Of a stretch of DNA of 64,000 nucleotides, positions 8,916-17,791 are shown piece by piece. Origin of the DNA: Desulfolutivibrio sulfodismutans DSM 3696 (GTDB taxonomy: Bacteria; Desulfobacterota; Desulfovibrionia; Desulfovibrionales; Desulfovibrionaceae); NCBI RefSeq assembly GCF_013376455.1, contig NZ_CP045504.1, positions 1,405,501-1,469,500 of the forward strand. Direction: 5' to 3'. Position numbers and translations under genes: made by a program. Each line of letters begins with the position of its first letter. Positions within the stretch are counted from its first letter, which is position 1. The notes under the pieces are model-generated. The model searched no databases. It had not been told where the DNA came from and was given only the letters and a program-made list of their open reading frames with translations.

Positions 8916-9941
8916 ATGGACACGCCCTCCGCCACCCCGCCCTTCTCCCCGAAGACGCCCTGGCTCGCGCCCATGGCCGGATTCAGCGACCTGGCCTTCC
9001 GCATGCTGTGCCGGGAAAACGGCTGCGCCGCCGCCGTGACCGAGATGGTCAGCGCCAAGGGACTTTTTTTCGGCTCCCCGGGCACTTCACGGCTCCTGGA
9101 CACCTGTCCCGGGGACGCCCCCTTGGTGGCCCAGATATTCGGAGCCGAACCGGACTATGCGGCCCGGGCCGTTTTCTGGCTGGCCGGGCGCGGTTTTCGC
9201 CACTTCGACTTAAACGCCGGGTGCCCGGTTCCCAAGGTGGCCAAATCCGGGGCCGGGGCGGCGCTTTTGGACGATCCGGCCCGGCTCGTGGCCGTGGCCC
9301 GGGCCATGGTCCAGGCCGCCCGCGAGGCCCTGCCCGGGGAAAATCCCCTGGTCGGGGTGAAACTGCGCCTGGGGGTCGCCCCGCCGCGACTGGCCTGCCT
9401 GGACGTAGGGCCCCGGCTGGCCGAGGCCGGGGTCTCCTGGCTGACCCTGCATCCCCGCTTCGCCTCCCAGGGCTATTCGGGCCGTTCGGACTGGACGGCC
9501 ACCGCCGCCCTGGTATCGGCCGTTCCCGTCCCGGTCATGGCCAGCGGCGACCTGTGGACCGCCGGGGACGGCGCGGCCTGCCTGGAGCAGACCGGGGCGG
9601 CCGGGGTCATGTTCGCCCGGGGAGCCCTGGCCGATCCGACCATTTTCGCCCGTCTGCGCGGCCTTTTGGATGGCCGCCCCCTGCCCCCGCCCACCGGCCC
9701 GGACATGGCCGCCCTGATCCGCAGGCATGCCGCCCTGGTCCGGGCCATGGACCCCTCGGCCCGGGGCCTGCTCAAGATGCGTACGGCCGTGCCCCGCTAC
9801 CTCAAGGGGCTGGCCGGATCGCGCGCCTTGCGCGCCAGGATGTGCGGGTGTACGTCTTGGCAGGATGTGGAGTTTGCGGCCCGCGAGGCCGAGCTCTTGA
9901 CCGCGGCCGAACCCCACGGCCCAAGCGACAGGGAGGGATAG
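8916..9941 (+). CDS. tRNA-dihydrouridine synthase
   Basis: This 341-residue Dus family flavoprotein reduces uridines in tRNA. The N-terminus has the typical APMAGFSDLAFRMLC, the catalytic cysteine motif FDLNAGCPVPKVAKSGAGAALL (about residues 97-118), and GVMFARGALADPTIF near the FMN phosphate site. The ATG at 8916 is preferred because the frame upstream opens only with a TTG and has no homology; its ribosome site is weak. It is 6 bases upstream of ispH, so the two are co-transcribed. DusA, B or C cannot be told apart here. Confidence 0.93.
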   Translation: MDTPSATPPFSPKTPWLAPMAGFSDLAFRMLCRENGCAAAVTEMVSAKGLFFGSPGTSRLLDTCPGDAPLVAQIFGAEPDYAARAVFWLAGRGFRHFDLNAGCPVPKVAKSGAGAALLDDPARLVAVARAMVQAAREALPGENPLVGVKLRLGVAPPRLACLDVGPRLAEAGVSWLTLHPRFASQGYSGRSDWTATAALVSAVPVPVMASGDLWTAGDGAACLEQTGAAGVMFARGALADPTIFARLRGLLDGRPLPPPTGPDMAALIRRHAALVRAMDPSARGLLKMRTAVPRYLKGLAGSRALRARMCGCTSWQDVEFAAREAELLTAAEPHGPSDREG

Positions 9942-9947
9942 CCGACA

Positions 9948-10799
9948 ATGGAGATCGTGCGCGCCAGCACGGCCGGTTTCTGCATGGGCGTGGACCTTGC
10001 CCTGCGCAAGCTCGACGCCATCCTGGACGAGGCCCAGCGCCACGGACCCATCCATACCCTGGGACCCATCATCCACAATCCCCAGGTCATGGCCGAGTAC
10101 GCCACCCGGGGCGTGCTGCGCACGGACGACCCGGAGGATGTGGCGGAGGGCAGCACGGCGGTCATCCGGGCTCACGGGGTGCCCCAGTGCGTGAAGCAGT
10201 CGCTTGTGGAGCGGGGGGTGCGGGTGGTGGACGCCACCTGTCCCCGGGTGCGCACGGCCCAGAAGCTCATCGCCAAGCAGGCGGAAAAGGGCCGCATTCT
10301 GCTGCTTTTCGGAGAGAAGGACCATCCCGAGGTCAAGGGGCTTTTAAGCCACGCCGCCGCCGGCTCCCATGTCTTCGATTCCCCGGAGCGACTGGCGGAA
10401 ATCGAGCTGGCCCCGGGACCGGAATATTTCCTGGCCGCCCAGACCACCCAGGATGAGCTGGAGTTCACGCGCATCCAGGAGATGCTGAAAGTCCGTCTGA
10501 ACAGGGACTTTCCGGTCCTGTCCACCATCTGCGACGCGACCATGAAACGTCAGCAGGAGGCCATCGAATTGGCGGGCGCGGTGGACTACATGGTCGTGGT
10601 CGGGGGATTCGAGAGCGGCAACACCCGGCGGCTGGCCCAGGTGGCCCGCAGCGTGGGCGTGTCCTGCGTCCATGTGGAGACGGCGGACCAGCTTCCCCTG
10701 GATGAGTTGCGTGGCGTTGACAGAATCGGCTTGACAGCGGGGGCGTCTACGCCGAAAAAAATCATAGATCGCGTGCAATTCGTGTTGGCGTCGCTTTAG
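9948..10799 (+). CDS. ispH: 4-hydroxy-3-methylbut-2-enyl diphosphate reductase
   Basis: IspH catalyses the last step of the MEP isoprenoid pathway using a [4Fe-4S] cluster. All three cluster cysteines are present: GFCMGV near residue 12, VDATCPRV near 95 and STICDATMKRQ near 190. The active-site TQTT-like motif is AQTTQDE, and GGFESGNT and LTAGASTP close the protein. The 283-residue length is normal. It follows the Dus gene by 6 bases. Confidence 0.96.
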   Translation: MEIVRASTAGFCMGVDLALRKLDAILDEAQRHGPIHTLGPIIHNPQVMAEYATRGVLRTDDPEDVAEGSTAVIRAHGVPQCVKQSLVERGVRVVDATCPRVRTAQKLIAKQAEKGRILLLFGEKDHPEVKGLLSHAAAGSHVFDSPERLAEIELAPGPEYFLAAQTTQDELEFTRIQEMLKVRLNRDFPVLSTICDATMKRQQEAIELAGAVDYMVVVGGFESGNTRRLAQVARSVGVSCVHVETADQLPLDELRGVDRIGLTAGASTPKKIIDRVQFVLASL

Positions 10800-10839
10800 G
10801 CCGGAATTGTCCGGTTCACCACCTTTCGGAGAGGAAGGC

Positions 10840-11817
10840 ATGTCCCAGACCAATATTCTGCTTGAAGCCGGCACCAATGAATTGGAAATCGTGGAATTCT
10901 TCATCGACGAGGTGGTGGGCACGGACGACGACGGCCGCCCCCACGTCTACAAAGGCTATTACGGGGTCAACGTGGCCAAGGTGCTGGAGATCATCCGGCT
11001 GCCCCGGGTCACGGAGATGCCCGAGGTCTCGCACCCCAGCGTGCTCGGGGCCTTCAATCTGCGGTCGCACATCATCCCCCTGGTGGATTTGAGCGTGTGG
11101 CTGGGCAAGGTCCGGGCCCAGACCGAATCCCCCAAGGTCATCGTCACCGAGTTCAACAACGTGACCACCTCGTTTCTGGTCACCGGGGTGACCCGCATCC
11201 ACCGCATGAGCTGGGAGGCCGTAGAGCCGCCCAACCGCTACGTGTCGTCTTTGAGCGGCGACTGCATCACGGGCGTGGTCAAGCTTGAGGACCGCATCGT
11301 GTTCCTGCTCGACCTGGAAAAGATCGTGGCCGACTTAAACCCCAACCTGGGGCTCAAGCTCGACATGAGCATCGAATGGAACGCCGGGGCGCGCTACCGG
11401 GCGCTTATCGCCGACGATTCCGTGCTCATCCGGGAGATGCTCAAGGATCTTCTGAACAAGGCCAATTTCGACGTGGAGGCGGTCAACAACGGCCGGGCCT
11501 GTTGGGAACTTCTTTTGCGGCTGAAGGATCTGGCCGCACGCGAGGGCCGTCCCCTGACCGACTACGTGCAGGTGGTGGTGGCGGACATCGAGATGCCCGC
11601 CATGGACGGGCACAATCTGACCAAGCGCATCAAGGAAGACCCCTCACTCAAGGAGCTCCCGGTCATCCTGTTCTCGTCGCTGATCACCGACAAGCTCAGG
11701 CACAAGGGCGAGGCCGTGGGCGCCGACGATCAGATCTCCAAGCCCGACGTGGGGCAGTTGGCCCTTCGCGCCAAAAACCTCATCCAGGAAAAACTGGCCC
11801 CGGCCACGGCGGCATAA
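10840..11817 (+). CDS. cheV: CheV-type chemotaxis coupling protein (CheW-REC)
   Basis: This 325-residue protein joins an N-terminal CheW domain (NELEIVEFFID, VTEMPEVSHPSVLGAFNLRSHIIPLVDL) to a C-terminal receiver domain. The receiver shows ALIADDSVLIREML, the phospho-acceptor Asp in VVVADIEMPAMDGHNL and VILFSSL, with K in QISKPDV. CheV proteins couple chemoreceptors to CheA and adapt by phosphorylation. The ATG at 10840 follows ggagaggaaggc. No other che gene is adjacent; it converges on the large sensor kinase with an 18-base gap. Confidence 0.94.
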   Translation: MSQTNILLEAGTNELEIVEFFIDEVVGTDDDGRPHVYKGYYGVNVAKVLEIIRLPRVTEMPEVSHPSVLGAFNLRSHIIPLVDLSVWLGKVRAQTESPKVIVTEFNNVTTSFLVTGVTRIHRMSWEAVEPPNRYVSSLSGDCITGVVKLEDRIVFLLDLEKIVADLNPNLGLKLDMSIEWNAGARYRALIADDSVLIREMLKDLLNKANFDVEAVNNGRACWELLLRLKDLAAREGRPLTDYVQVVVADIEMPAMDGHNLTKRIKEDPSLKELPVILFSSLITDKLRHKGEAVGADDQISKPDVGQLALRAKNLIQEKLAPATAA

Positions 11818-11835
11818 TAAACCGCCCGGGGCTTC

Positions 11836-14800
11836 CTATGCCCCCCCGTCCCCGAGCCGGGCGCGTATCTCCGCAAAGGCCTGGGCGTTGTCCAAAAAAA
11901 CATCCAGGACGGCCGGGTCGAAATGCCTGCCGCGCTCCTTGCGCATGATCGACAGGGCCATCTCCTCGGGATAGGCGTCCTTGTAGGGGCGTTTGCTGAC
12001 CAGGGCGTCGAAGACATCGGCCACGGCGCACAGGCGTCCAAAAATGGGGATTCCCTGTCCGGACAGGCCGTAGGGGTAGCCCGTGCCGTCGAACCGCTCG
12101 TGGTGGCTTAAGGCAATGAGCCGGGCGCACTGGATGATGGGAGAGGTGGCGGATTCGAGGATGCGTGCGCCGTAGAGGGCATGCCGCTTCATCTCTTCCC
12201 ACTGCGCGGCATCGAGCTTGCCGCGCTTGCGCAGGATGGAGTCGGGAATCCCGATCTTGCCCACGTCGTGCAGGGGCGCGGCCTGGCGCACCAGTTCCTG
12301 ATCCGCCTCGGACATCCCCAAAAGCCTGGCCAACAGTCCGCAATAGTCGCCGATGCGCTCCGTATGCCGGGCGGTCTGTTCGTCCTTGAATTCCGCTGCC
12401 GCCGACAGGCACAAGATGGCCTCCTGCTGGGCCAGCAGCGAACACTCCCGCAGCTCCGTCAGGTTGTCCACGGCCCGGCGCAATTCCTCCGTGCGTTCCC
12501 GAACCGCGTCCTCAAGACCGGCCTGGCAGAATCTGGCCCGATCCGCAGACTCCTTGATCCGCAACAGCGCGGCCACACGAAGGGCCAGCACGCCGCGTTC
12601 CACCGGCTTTTGCAAGAAATCGTCGGCCCCGCAGGCCAGCGCCGACGCTCGCCCTTCCGCACCCGGCAGCCCCGAGATGACGATGGCCGGGATGCCGACC
12701 AAATCCGGCGTGGCGCGCATGGTCCGCACCAGGTCGAAGCCGCTTTGCCCCGGCAGCATGGCGTCGGTCAAAACCAGATCGATGCGCCCAGGCAAAAGGG
12801 CCAGGGCCGCCTCGCCGGATTCGGCGGGCACCACCTCATGGCCAAGCCCCCGGACCTCTTTTTCCAAGAGCTTGCGGGTGATGACCTCGTCTTCCACCAC
12901 AAGCACCCGGCGGGAACGCATTCCCGGGCGGGCCGGGACAGCCGGGAGCGTTTGCGGGGCCTGCCGACCGGCCTGGGGTTTGTCCTGCGGCCCGGACAGA
13001 TGGGATTCGATCTCTTTTCGGGCCTGGGCCACGCCGTGCACGATCTGGGGAATGATCCAGGCCACCCGCGCCGCATCGCCGACATTGGCCGCCGATTCCG
13101 CCAAAGCGGCGGCATCCCTGGCCGCAAGGGCCCCCACGGCCCCCAGGGCCCCCTTGAGCAGATGGGCCAACGCGGCCACATCCGCCAGAGCCCCTTCCGT
13201 GGCGGCCCGCATCAGGCGTTGGAGGGTCGTCGGGGTCTCCTGCAAAAAAATGCCGCACAGATCGCGGTACAGGGCCTGATCGCCGCCCAATCCGGCCAGC
13301 ACGCCCGGCATGTCCACCACCCGCGGCCCGCTCCCCCCGTCCGGGGCGTCGGACGCCTCCAGGCCCGGCGCGGGCGCCCCGTCCGTCCCGTCCGTCCTGT
13401 CGGGCCCGTCCGTCCCGTCTGGCCCGTCTGGCCCGTCTGGCCCGTCTGGCGCCCCGTGCGGCGCTTCCGTCCCGGACCATCTGCCTCCGGCCTCCCCCAC
13501 CAACGCAGAAAGCTCCTTGAAATCCAGTGGCTTGGTCAAAAAGGCGTTCATCCCGGCGTCCCGACACCGGGTTCTGTAGCCGGACAGGGCATGGGCCGTG
13601 GCCGCGACGATGGGCACGTCCCGGTTGTGTTCCCCGGCCCGCCCCTCCCGGATGGCCCGGGCGGCCTCGATGCCGTCCATCTCCGGCATCTCCAGATCCA
13701 TGATCACCATCTCGAAGTTCTCGCGAGACAGCACCGCCAGGGCCTGGGCCCCGGTTTCGGCCAGGACCACGGCATGTCCCAGGCGGCGCAGGAAGACATC
13801 GGCCACCTTGGCGTTGATCGGATTGTCCTCGACCACCAGGATCCGCAACGGCTCGCCGCCCAGGCGGGCCTCCTCCACGGTATGCCGGTCCCCCAGGGCC
13901 TTGGCTGGATCTCCGGCCGCCACGCACACGGCGAAGGAAAACAGGCTGCCCCGGCCGAGCTCGCTTTCCACCCAGATGCTGCCGCCCATGAGCTCCACGA
14001 TCTGGCGGCAGATGGCCAGTCCCAGCCCCGTGCCGCCATGGCGCCGGGTGACCGAGCCGTCGGCCTGCCGAAAAGGCAGAAATATCGTTTCCAACTTGTC
14101 CGGCTCAATGCCCACCCCGGTGTCGCGCACGGTAAAAAGAAGGGGCACGCCGTCGTGGCGGCTCACCCGGTGATGCATGGCCAGCGGCAAAGGCTCCACA
14201 TGCAAAAGCACCTCGCCCGAATCCGTGAATTTGATGGCGTTGCCCACCAGGTTGACGATGACCTGGCGCAGGCGCAGGGAGTCGGCCCGCACAAAACGGG
14301 GGGCTTTTTTCCCGAAGGAGGCCGCCAGGTGCAGATTTTTTTTCTGGGCCTGGATCTTCAGGGACTTCACGGCCGCGCCCACCACCCGGGGCAGGCTGAT
14401 ATCCGCCTCCTCCAGGGACAGGGCCTTGGCCTCGATCTTGGAAAGATCGAGGATGTCGTTGATCAGCGCCAGAAGCGACATGGCGGATTCGAGCACGGTT
14501 TCCAGATGGTCGCGCTGTTCGTCGCCGAGCCGGGACTGCAGGGTGATCCTGGTCAGCCCGATGATGGAGTTCATGGGCGTTCTGATCTCGTGGCTCATCT
14601 TGGCCAAAAATTCGCTTTTGGCCCGGTTGGCCTCTTCGGCGGCCTCCTTGGCCCTCGTCAGATCGTTTTGCGCCGCCCGCAGATCGGAGATGTCCGTGGC
14701 CAGGACGCATACCCGATCCGGGACGCCGTTTCGGTCGCAAAGGGGGAACTTGATGGTGGCGAAGGGCCGAGACACGCCGCGCACGGGGATGTCGCGGTAA

Positions 14801-16500
14801 AAGGTGTATGACCGTCCGGTTTCCAGGATGAGGAGATCCTCCTGGCGAGTGATGGCCGCGAAATCGTCAGGGAGATGGTCGTAGGCCGACAGGCCGAAGG
14901 CGGCGGCCGGGTCGATGCCCTGGGCCTCGAGATAGGGCTTGTTGGCCAAAAGGATGCGGCCCTGACGGTCACGCAGGATGATAAACGACGGGGAGTGGTC
15001 CAGGATCCCCTGAAGCTGCTCGTGCTGGCGGCGCAGGGTCTCGGCGATCTGGCGCTTCTCGGTGATGTCGGCGGCAACGCCTTCCAGGGCCGCCACGTCT
15101 CCTGAGGCGTCGCGCACGGCGCGCATGCTGAGCAGGGCATAGCCGATGCTGCCGTCGCGCCGCTTGCACTTGACCTCCAGATCCGTGACCTGGCCCACGG
15201 CCTCAAGCAGGCGCACATTCCGGCCGTGGTCCCCGGGATCGACGTACACGTCCCGGGCGATGTCCGTGACGGCGGCCATAAGGTCGGCGGGGGCGTCGAA
15301 GCCGAGCATCCTGGCCAAGGCCGGATTGGCGTCCAGGAACCGGCCGTCCGGGGTACAGCGGAAGATGCCTTCCTGGGCGTTTTCGAAAAGCCCGCGATAC
15401 TTTTCCTCGGTCTGGCGCAAAAGCTCGGTGCGGTGGAACAGGGAGGCGGCCATGTCGTCGAAGGCCCGGGCCAGTTCCCCGAACTCGCCCCGGTCGCGGG
15501 AGCGGCCCATGCGATAGTCCAGATCGCCGCCTGCGATGCGCCGCGTGGCCCGAAGCAGGCCCTCGACGGGGCGCAGGATGGCGACGCCGCCGTAATAGTA
15601 CGTCCCCAAAAGGGCGATCAGGGCGACCAGCGTGAACAGCACGATGTTACGGGCCATGATCTGGTTGGCGGCGGCATAGGCCACGGACACTGGAATGCCG
15701 ATGCGCACGTAATATTCATTGCCGGGATCGGCGATGAGCGGGGCAAAGGCGTACAGCCGCTCCACGCCGTCGAGTCCCCCGGTCTCCACGGCGTCCACCC
15801 CCTGGGACAACAACTGTTCCAGGATGTCGGCGGCCTTGGGAATGGCCTTCTCCACCCAGTCTCCGTCCGCAGGGTGGCGGCTGACGACGGCTCCGGCCCG
15901 ATCGATGATGGAGACCGTGGCCCCCGGGGGCATGGGCAGGGTGGACACCAGATCGCCAACCCAGCCCATGTGCAGGGCCACGGCCACCACGGCCTCAAGG
16001 CTCTCCCCGTTTCGCACGGGATAGGCCAGAAACATCACCTGCTGTCCGGTGAGTCGGCTGACCACGGGCTCGCCCACGGTGAAATGGCCCCGGTCGACGG
16101 TCTTTTGAAACCATTCCCGATCCGAAACACTGGCCTGCGAGGTAAGCCCCATGGCGTTGCACAGGATGCGGCCATCGGGCGCCACCGCCAGGATGTCGGC
16201 GAAACCGGGATAGTCCTTGATGACCTGGGAGAAATAGAGGCTGCATCCGGCCACATCATGGCGGTGCAATTCAGGAAGCCGGGCCACGGCGTACAGCAGA
16301 TGCCTGCCGCCTTCGATGAGGGCCTTGCCGTTTCCGGCCACCAGCAGGGCCATGCGCCGGGCCTGTTCAAAGGCCTCGATGCGGGCCGCGTAACGGCTTT
16401 GATCGCCCATGTAGGCCGTCAGAAAAAAACCCGGCGTCACGACGAACAAGACAAGGAGCATAAGGCGAAAACGCAGGCTATGGAGAAACGAATACACCAT
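11836..16500 (-). CDS. Giant hybrid sensor kinase: Cache-HAMP-PAS-PAS-HK-REC-HPt-REC-HD-GYP
   Basis: The 1554 residues form a whole phosphorelay. In order: TM helix 1 (about 8-30), an extracytoplasmic Cache-like sensor, TM helix 2 (about 285-305), HAMP, two PAS domains, HisKA with phospho-His in MSHEIRTPMN near 636, and HATPase with NLVGNAIKF and GGTGLGLAI. REC1 follows (LVVEDNPIN, about 883-1000), then a GPD-rich linker and HPt (AHLLKGALGAVGA). REC2 starts near 1198 (LVVEDEVIT, with Asp in LVLTDAMLPG). The C-terminal HD-GYP domain has HDVGKIGIPD near 1411 and HHERFDGTGYP, so the output is probably cyclic-di-GMP hydrolysis. The 40-codon ORF just upstream may be co-transcribed. Confidence 0.92.
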   Translation of the reverse strand: MVYSFLHSLRFRLMLLVLFVVTPGFFLTAYMGDQSRYAARIEAFEQARRMALLVAGNGKALIEGGRHLLYAVARLPELHRHDVAGCSLYFSQVIKDYPGFADILAVAPDGRILCNAMGLTSQASVSDREWFQKTVDRGHFTVGEPVVSRLTGQQVMFLAYPVRNGESLEAVVAVALHMGWVGDLVSTLPMPPGATVSIIDRAGAVVSRHPADGDWVEKAIPKAADILEQLLSQGVDAVETGGLDGVERLYAFAPLIADPGNEYYVRIGIPVSVAYAAANQIMARNIVLFTLVALIALLGTYYYGGVAILRPVEGLLRATRRIAGGDLDYRMGRSRDRGEFGELARAFDDMAASLFHRTELLRQTEEKYRGLFENAQEGIFRCTPDGRFLDANPALARMLGFDAPADLMAAVTDIARDVYVDPGDHGRNVRLLEAVGQVTDLEVKCKRRDGSIGYALLSMRAVRDASGDVAALEGVAADITEKRQIAETLRRQHEQLQGILDHSPSFIILRDRQGRILLANKPYLEAQGIDPAAAFGLSAYDHLPDDFAAITRQEDLLILETGRSYTFYRDIPVRGVSRPFATIKFPLCDRNGVPDRVCVLATDISDLRAAQNDLTRAKEAAEEANRAKSEFLAKMSHEIRTPMNSIIGLTRITLQSRLGDEQRDHLETVLESAMSLLALINDILDLSKIEAKALSLEEADISLPRVVGAAVKSLKIQAQKKNLHLAASFGKKAPRFVRADSLRLRQVIVNLVGNAIKFTDSGEVLLHVEPLPLAMHHRVSRHDGVPLLFTVRDTGVGIEPDKLETIFLPFRQADGSVTRRHGGTGLGLAICRQIVELMGGSIWVESELGRGSLFSFAVCVAAGDPAKALGDRHTVEEARLGGEPLRILVVEDNPINAKVADVFLRRLGHAVVLAETGAQALAVLSRENFEMVIMDLEMPEMDGIEAARAIREGRAGEHNRDVPIVAATAHALSGYRTRCRDAGMNAFLTKPLDFKELSALVGEAGGRWSGTEAPHGAPDGPDGPDGPDGTDGPDRTDGTDGAPAPGLEASDAPDGGSGPRVVDMPGVLAGLGGDQALYRDLCGIFLQETPTTLQRLMRAATEGALADVAALAHLLKGALGAVGALAARDAAALAESAANVGDAARVAWIIPQIVHGVAQARKEIESHLSGPQDKPQAGRQAPQTLPAVPARPGMRSRRVLVVEDEVITRKLLEKEVRGLGHEVVPAESGEAALALLPGRIDLVLTDAMLPGQSGFDLVRTMRATPDLVGIPAIVISGLPGAEGRASALACGADDFLQKPVERGVLALRVAALLRIKESADRARFCQAGLEDAVRERTEELRRAVDNLTELRECSLLAQQEAILCLSAAAEFKDEQTARHTERIGDYCGLLARLLGMSEADQELVRQAAPLHDVGKIGIPDSILRKRGKLDAAQWEEMKRHALYGARILESATSPIIQCARLIALSHHERFDGTGYPYGLSGQGIPIFGRLCAVADVFDALVSKRPYKDAYPEEMALSIMRKERGRHFDPAVLDVFLDNAQAFAEIRARLGDGGA
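13379..13450 (-). repeat. Nine-base tandem repeat encoding a Gly-Pro-Asp linker
   Basis: Within the sensor kinase gene a degenerate 9-base unit (cccgtctgg and variants such as cccgtccgt) is repeated about eight times. It encodes a GPD/GTD-rich linker around residues 1017-1041, between REC1 and the HPt domain. The last four units are nearly identical, so slippage could change linker length in frame, three residues per unit. Confidence 0.8.
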
Positions 16501-16518
16501 AAAATGCCCTCTCCATGC

Positions 16519-16641
16519 TCAGCAAAACGGCGATTCAGGGCTGGTCGCCGACACAGCCTTGTGAAATTTTGACCATATCGCTTTTCCGGTGTCAATCAAA
16601 ATCTCCACAACAGAAATCGCAACACGGAATAGTTGCGCCAT
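16519..16641 (-). CDS. Candidate 40-residue small protein upstream of the sensor kinase
   Basis: A 41-codon frame starts with ATG at 16641 and ends with TGA at 16519, 18 bases before the kinase ATG at 16500. It has a strong ribosome site (ggaaggagag, with aaggag 6 bases from ATG). The product starts MAQLFRVAISVVEILIDTGK and ends SATSPESPFC, a short amphipathic or hydrophobic stretch then a polar tail. An overlapping frame starts 4 bases earlier but has poorer spacing and only 17 codons. I do not recognise the family; a leader peptide or a small membrane partner of the kinase is possible. Confidence 0.45.
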   Translation of the reverse strand: MAQLFRVAISVVEILIDTGKAIWSKFHKAVSATSPESPFC

Positions 16642-16900
16642 GCATCTCTCCTTCCGCAGCATGGGCATTCAGGCTGTATCTACTGACTGATATAATCGCT
16701 CCAACTTCTCATTCTGCTGCTCAAGGACGCCGCTCTCGCTTAATATCAGCAGCGAGATAACGCGTTTTGACGGCTCGGCATGCTCTGGATGGTCCAAATT
16801 CCAGGCAACAATCCTCGCGTTGCGGGTCGGGGCCACCCTGTTTCGCCACGCCCCTCGCCAGGCATTGCATAGCTGGCGGGAAAAAGCGTAAGAACCGCCG
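16642..16900. other. Divergent intergenic region, kinase unit versus LysE gene
   Basis: About 260 bases of lower GC lie between the small ORF and the LysE family gene. On the minus strand a stretch ttggag-N16-tagata near 16680-16710 could be a weak sigma-70 promoter for the small ORF and kinase. No RNA gene, repeat or further convincing ORF is seen; the 81-codon plus-strand frame crossing it is antisense to the small ORF and has no family features. Confidence 0.35.
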
Positions 16901-17533
16901 ATGGCGCTCTACTTCCTCAAAGGCCTGGCCATCGGCCTGATCATAGCCATGCCGTTTGGGCCCGTGGGCCTTTTATGCCTGCAACGGGCCATCACCATGG
17001 GTCTGCGGGTGGGGCTTTTAAGCGGACTGGGGGCCGGGCTGGCCGACACCTTCTACGGGGCTGTGGCCGCCTTCGGTCTGACCTACATTTCGGACTTTCT
17101 GACCACCCACCACATCCTCCTGCAATCCGTGGGGGGCCTTTTTTTGGCGCTGATGGGCGTGCGCCTGTATCTGACCAAAAAGGCCCCCAAGACGCTCGAA
17201 CTGACCCATTCCCATTTCGCCGGGGCGTTCGCCTCCATTTTCGTTCTGACCCTGACCAATCCCATGACCTTCGTGGCCTTTCTGGCCATCTTCGCCGGAT
17301 TTGGCCTGGGGCAGGCCGAGGCCAGGATGCATCACGCCGTGTCCGTGGTGGTGGGCGTCTTTTTCGGGGCCATGGTGTGGTGGGTGGCCATCGCCCTGGG
17401 CGGCAAGCTGTTGCGCTTCCGGCTGCTCAACCAGTTGCCCAAGATCCGCAAGGGCTCGGGGGTGATCATCATCCTCTTCGGCATCTGGGCCGTCGCCGAC
17501 GCCATCTTCCGCTTTCCGTCCCTTCTGCCCTGA
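16901..17533 (+). CDS. LysE family translocator
   Basis: This 210-residue membrane protein has about six helices. The N-terminal pattern GLIIAMPFGPVGLLCLQRA is the LysE/RhtB signature, and TLTNPMTFVAFLAIFAGFG is the typical central segment. The family exports amino acids such as lysine, threonine or homoserine lactones; the substrate cannot be read here. It stands alone, with a bidirectional hairpin downstream. The ATG at 16901 has only a weak upstream ribosome site (gcgtaag). Confidence 0.87.
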   Translation: MALYFLKGLAIGLIIAMPFGPVGLLCLQRAITMGLRVGLLSGLGAGLADTFYGAVAAFGLTYISDFLTTHHILLQSVGGLFLALMGVRLYLTKKAPKTLELTHSHFAGAFASIFVLTLTNPMTFVAFLAIFAGFGLGQAEARMHHAVSVVVGVFFGAMVWWVAIALGGKLLRFRLLNQLPKIRKGSGVIIILFGIWAVADAIFRFPSLLP

Positions 17534-17690
17534 TCCGCCGACAATCCCGGTCATGCCGAACTGCAGAAAGCCGCCTGCATCCTGCCGCGTCCCCGGGGCC
17601 GTTTCCCGCCCGCAATCCCCGCCTCCCCAAAACCGCAAAAGCCTCCCGCATCCCGGCTTCTTCCCCGACGACGATGTGCTGCGGTCCACG

Positions 17691-17734
17691 AAAAACCCCC
17701 GTCGATCCTTTTGACCGACGGGGGGTTTGTTTTC
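17691..17734. terminator. Bidirectional terminator between the LysE gene and galE
   Basis: The stem cccccgtcg (17696-17704) / cgacggggg (17716-17724) is flanked by aaaaa on the left and ttt-g-tttt on the right, so it can serve the plus-strand LysE gene and the minus-strand galE. The 150 bases between the LysE stop and this hairpin contain nothing I recognise. Confidence 0.8.
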
Positions 17735-17791
17735 TTGCCCGTCCCATCCGCGCGTACCGACAGACGCGCCGCCGCATCCCCGAGCTTTTTT

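Noticed and set aside
13379-13450. Possible CRISPR or intergenic tandem repeat
   Set aside because: The 9-base units have no spacers, stay in frame and encode a linker inside the sensor kinase.
12181-14811. 876-codon plus-strand open frame
   Set aside because: It is antisense to the sensor kinase gene, which has clear domains throughout; the frame is open only because of high GC at the third codon position, and its product is Gly/Arg/His-rich without domains.
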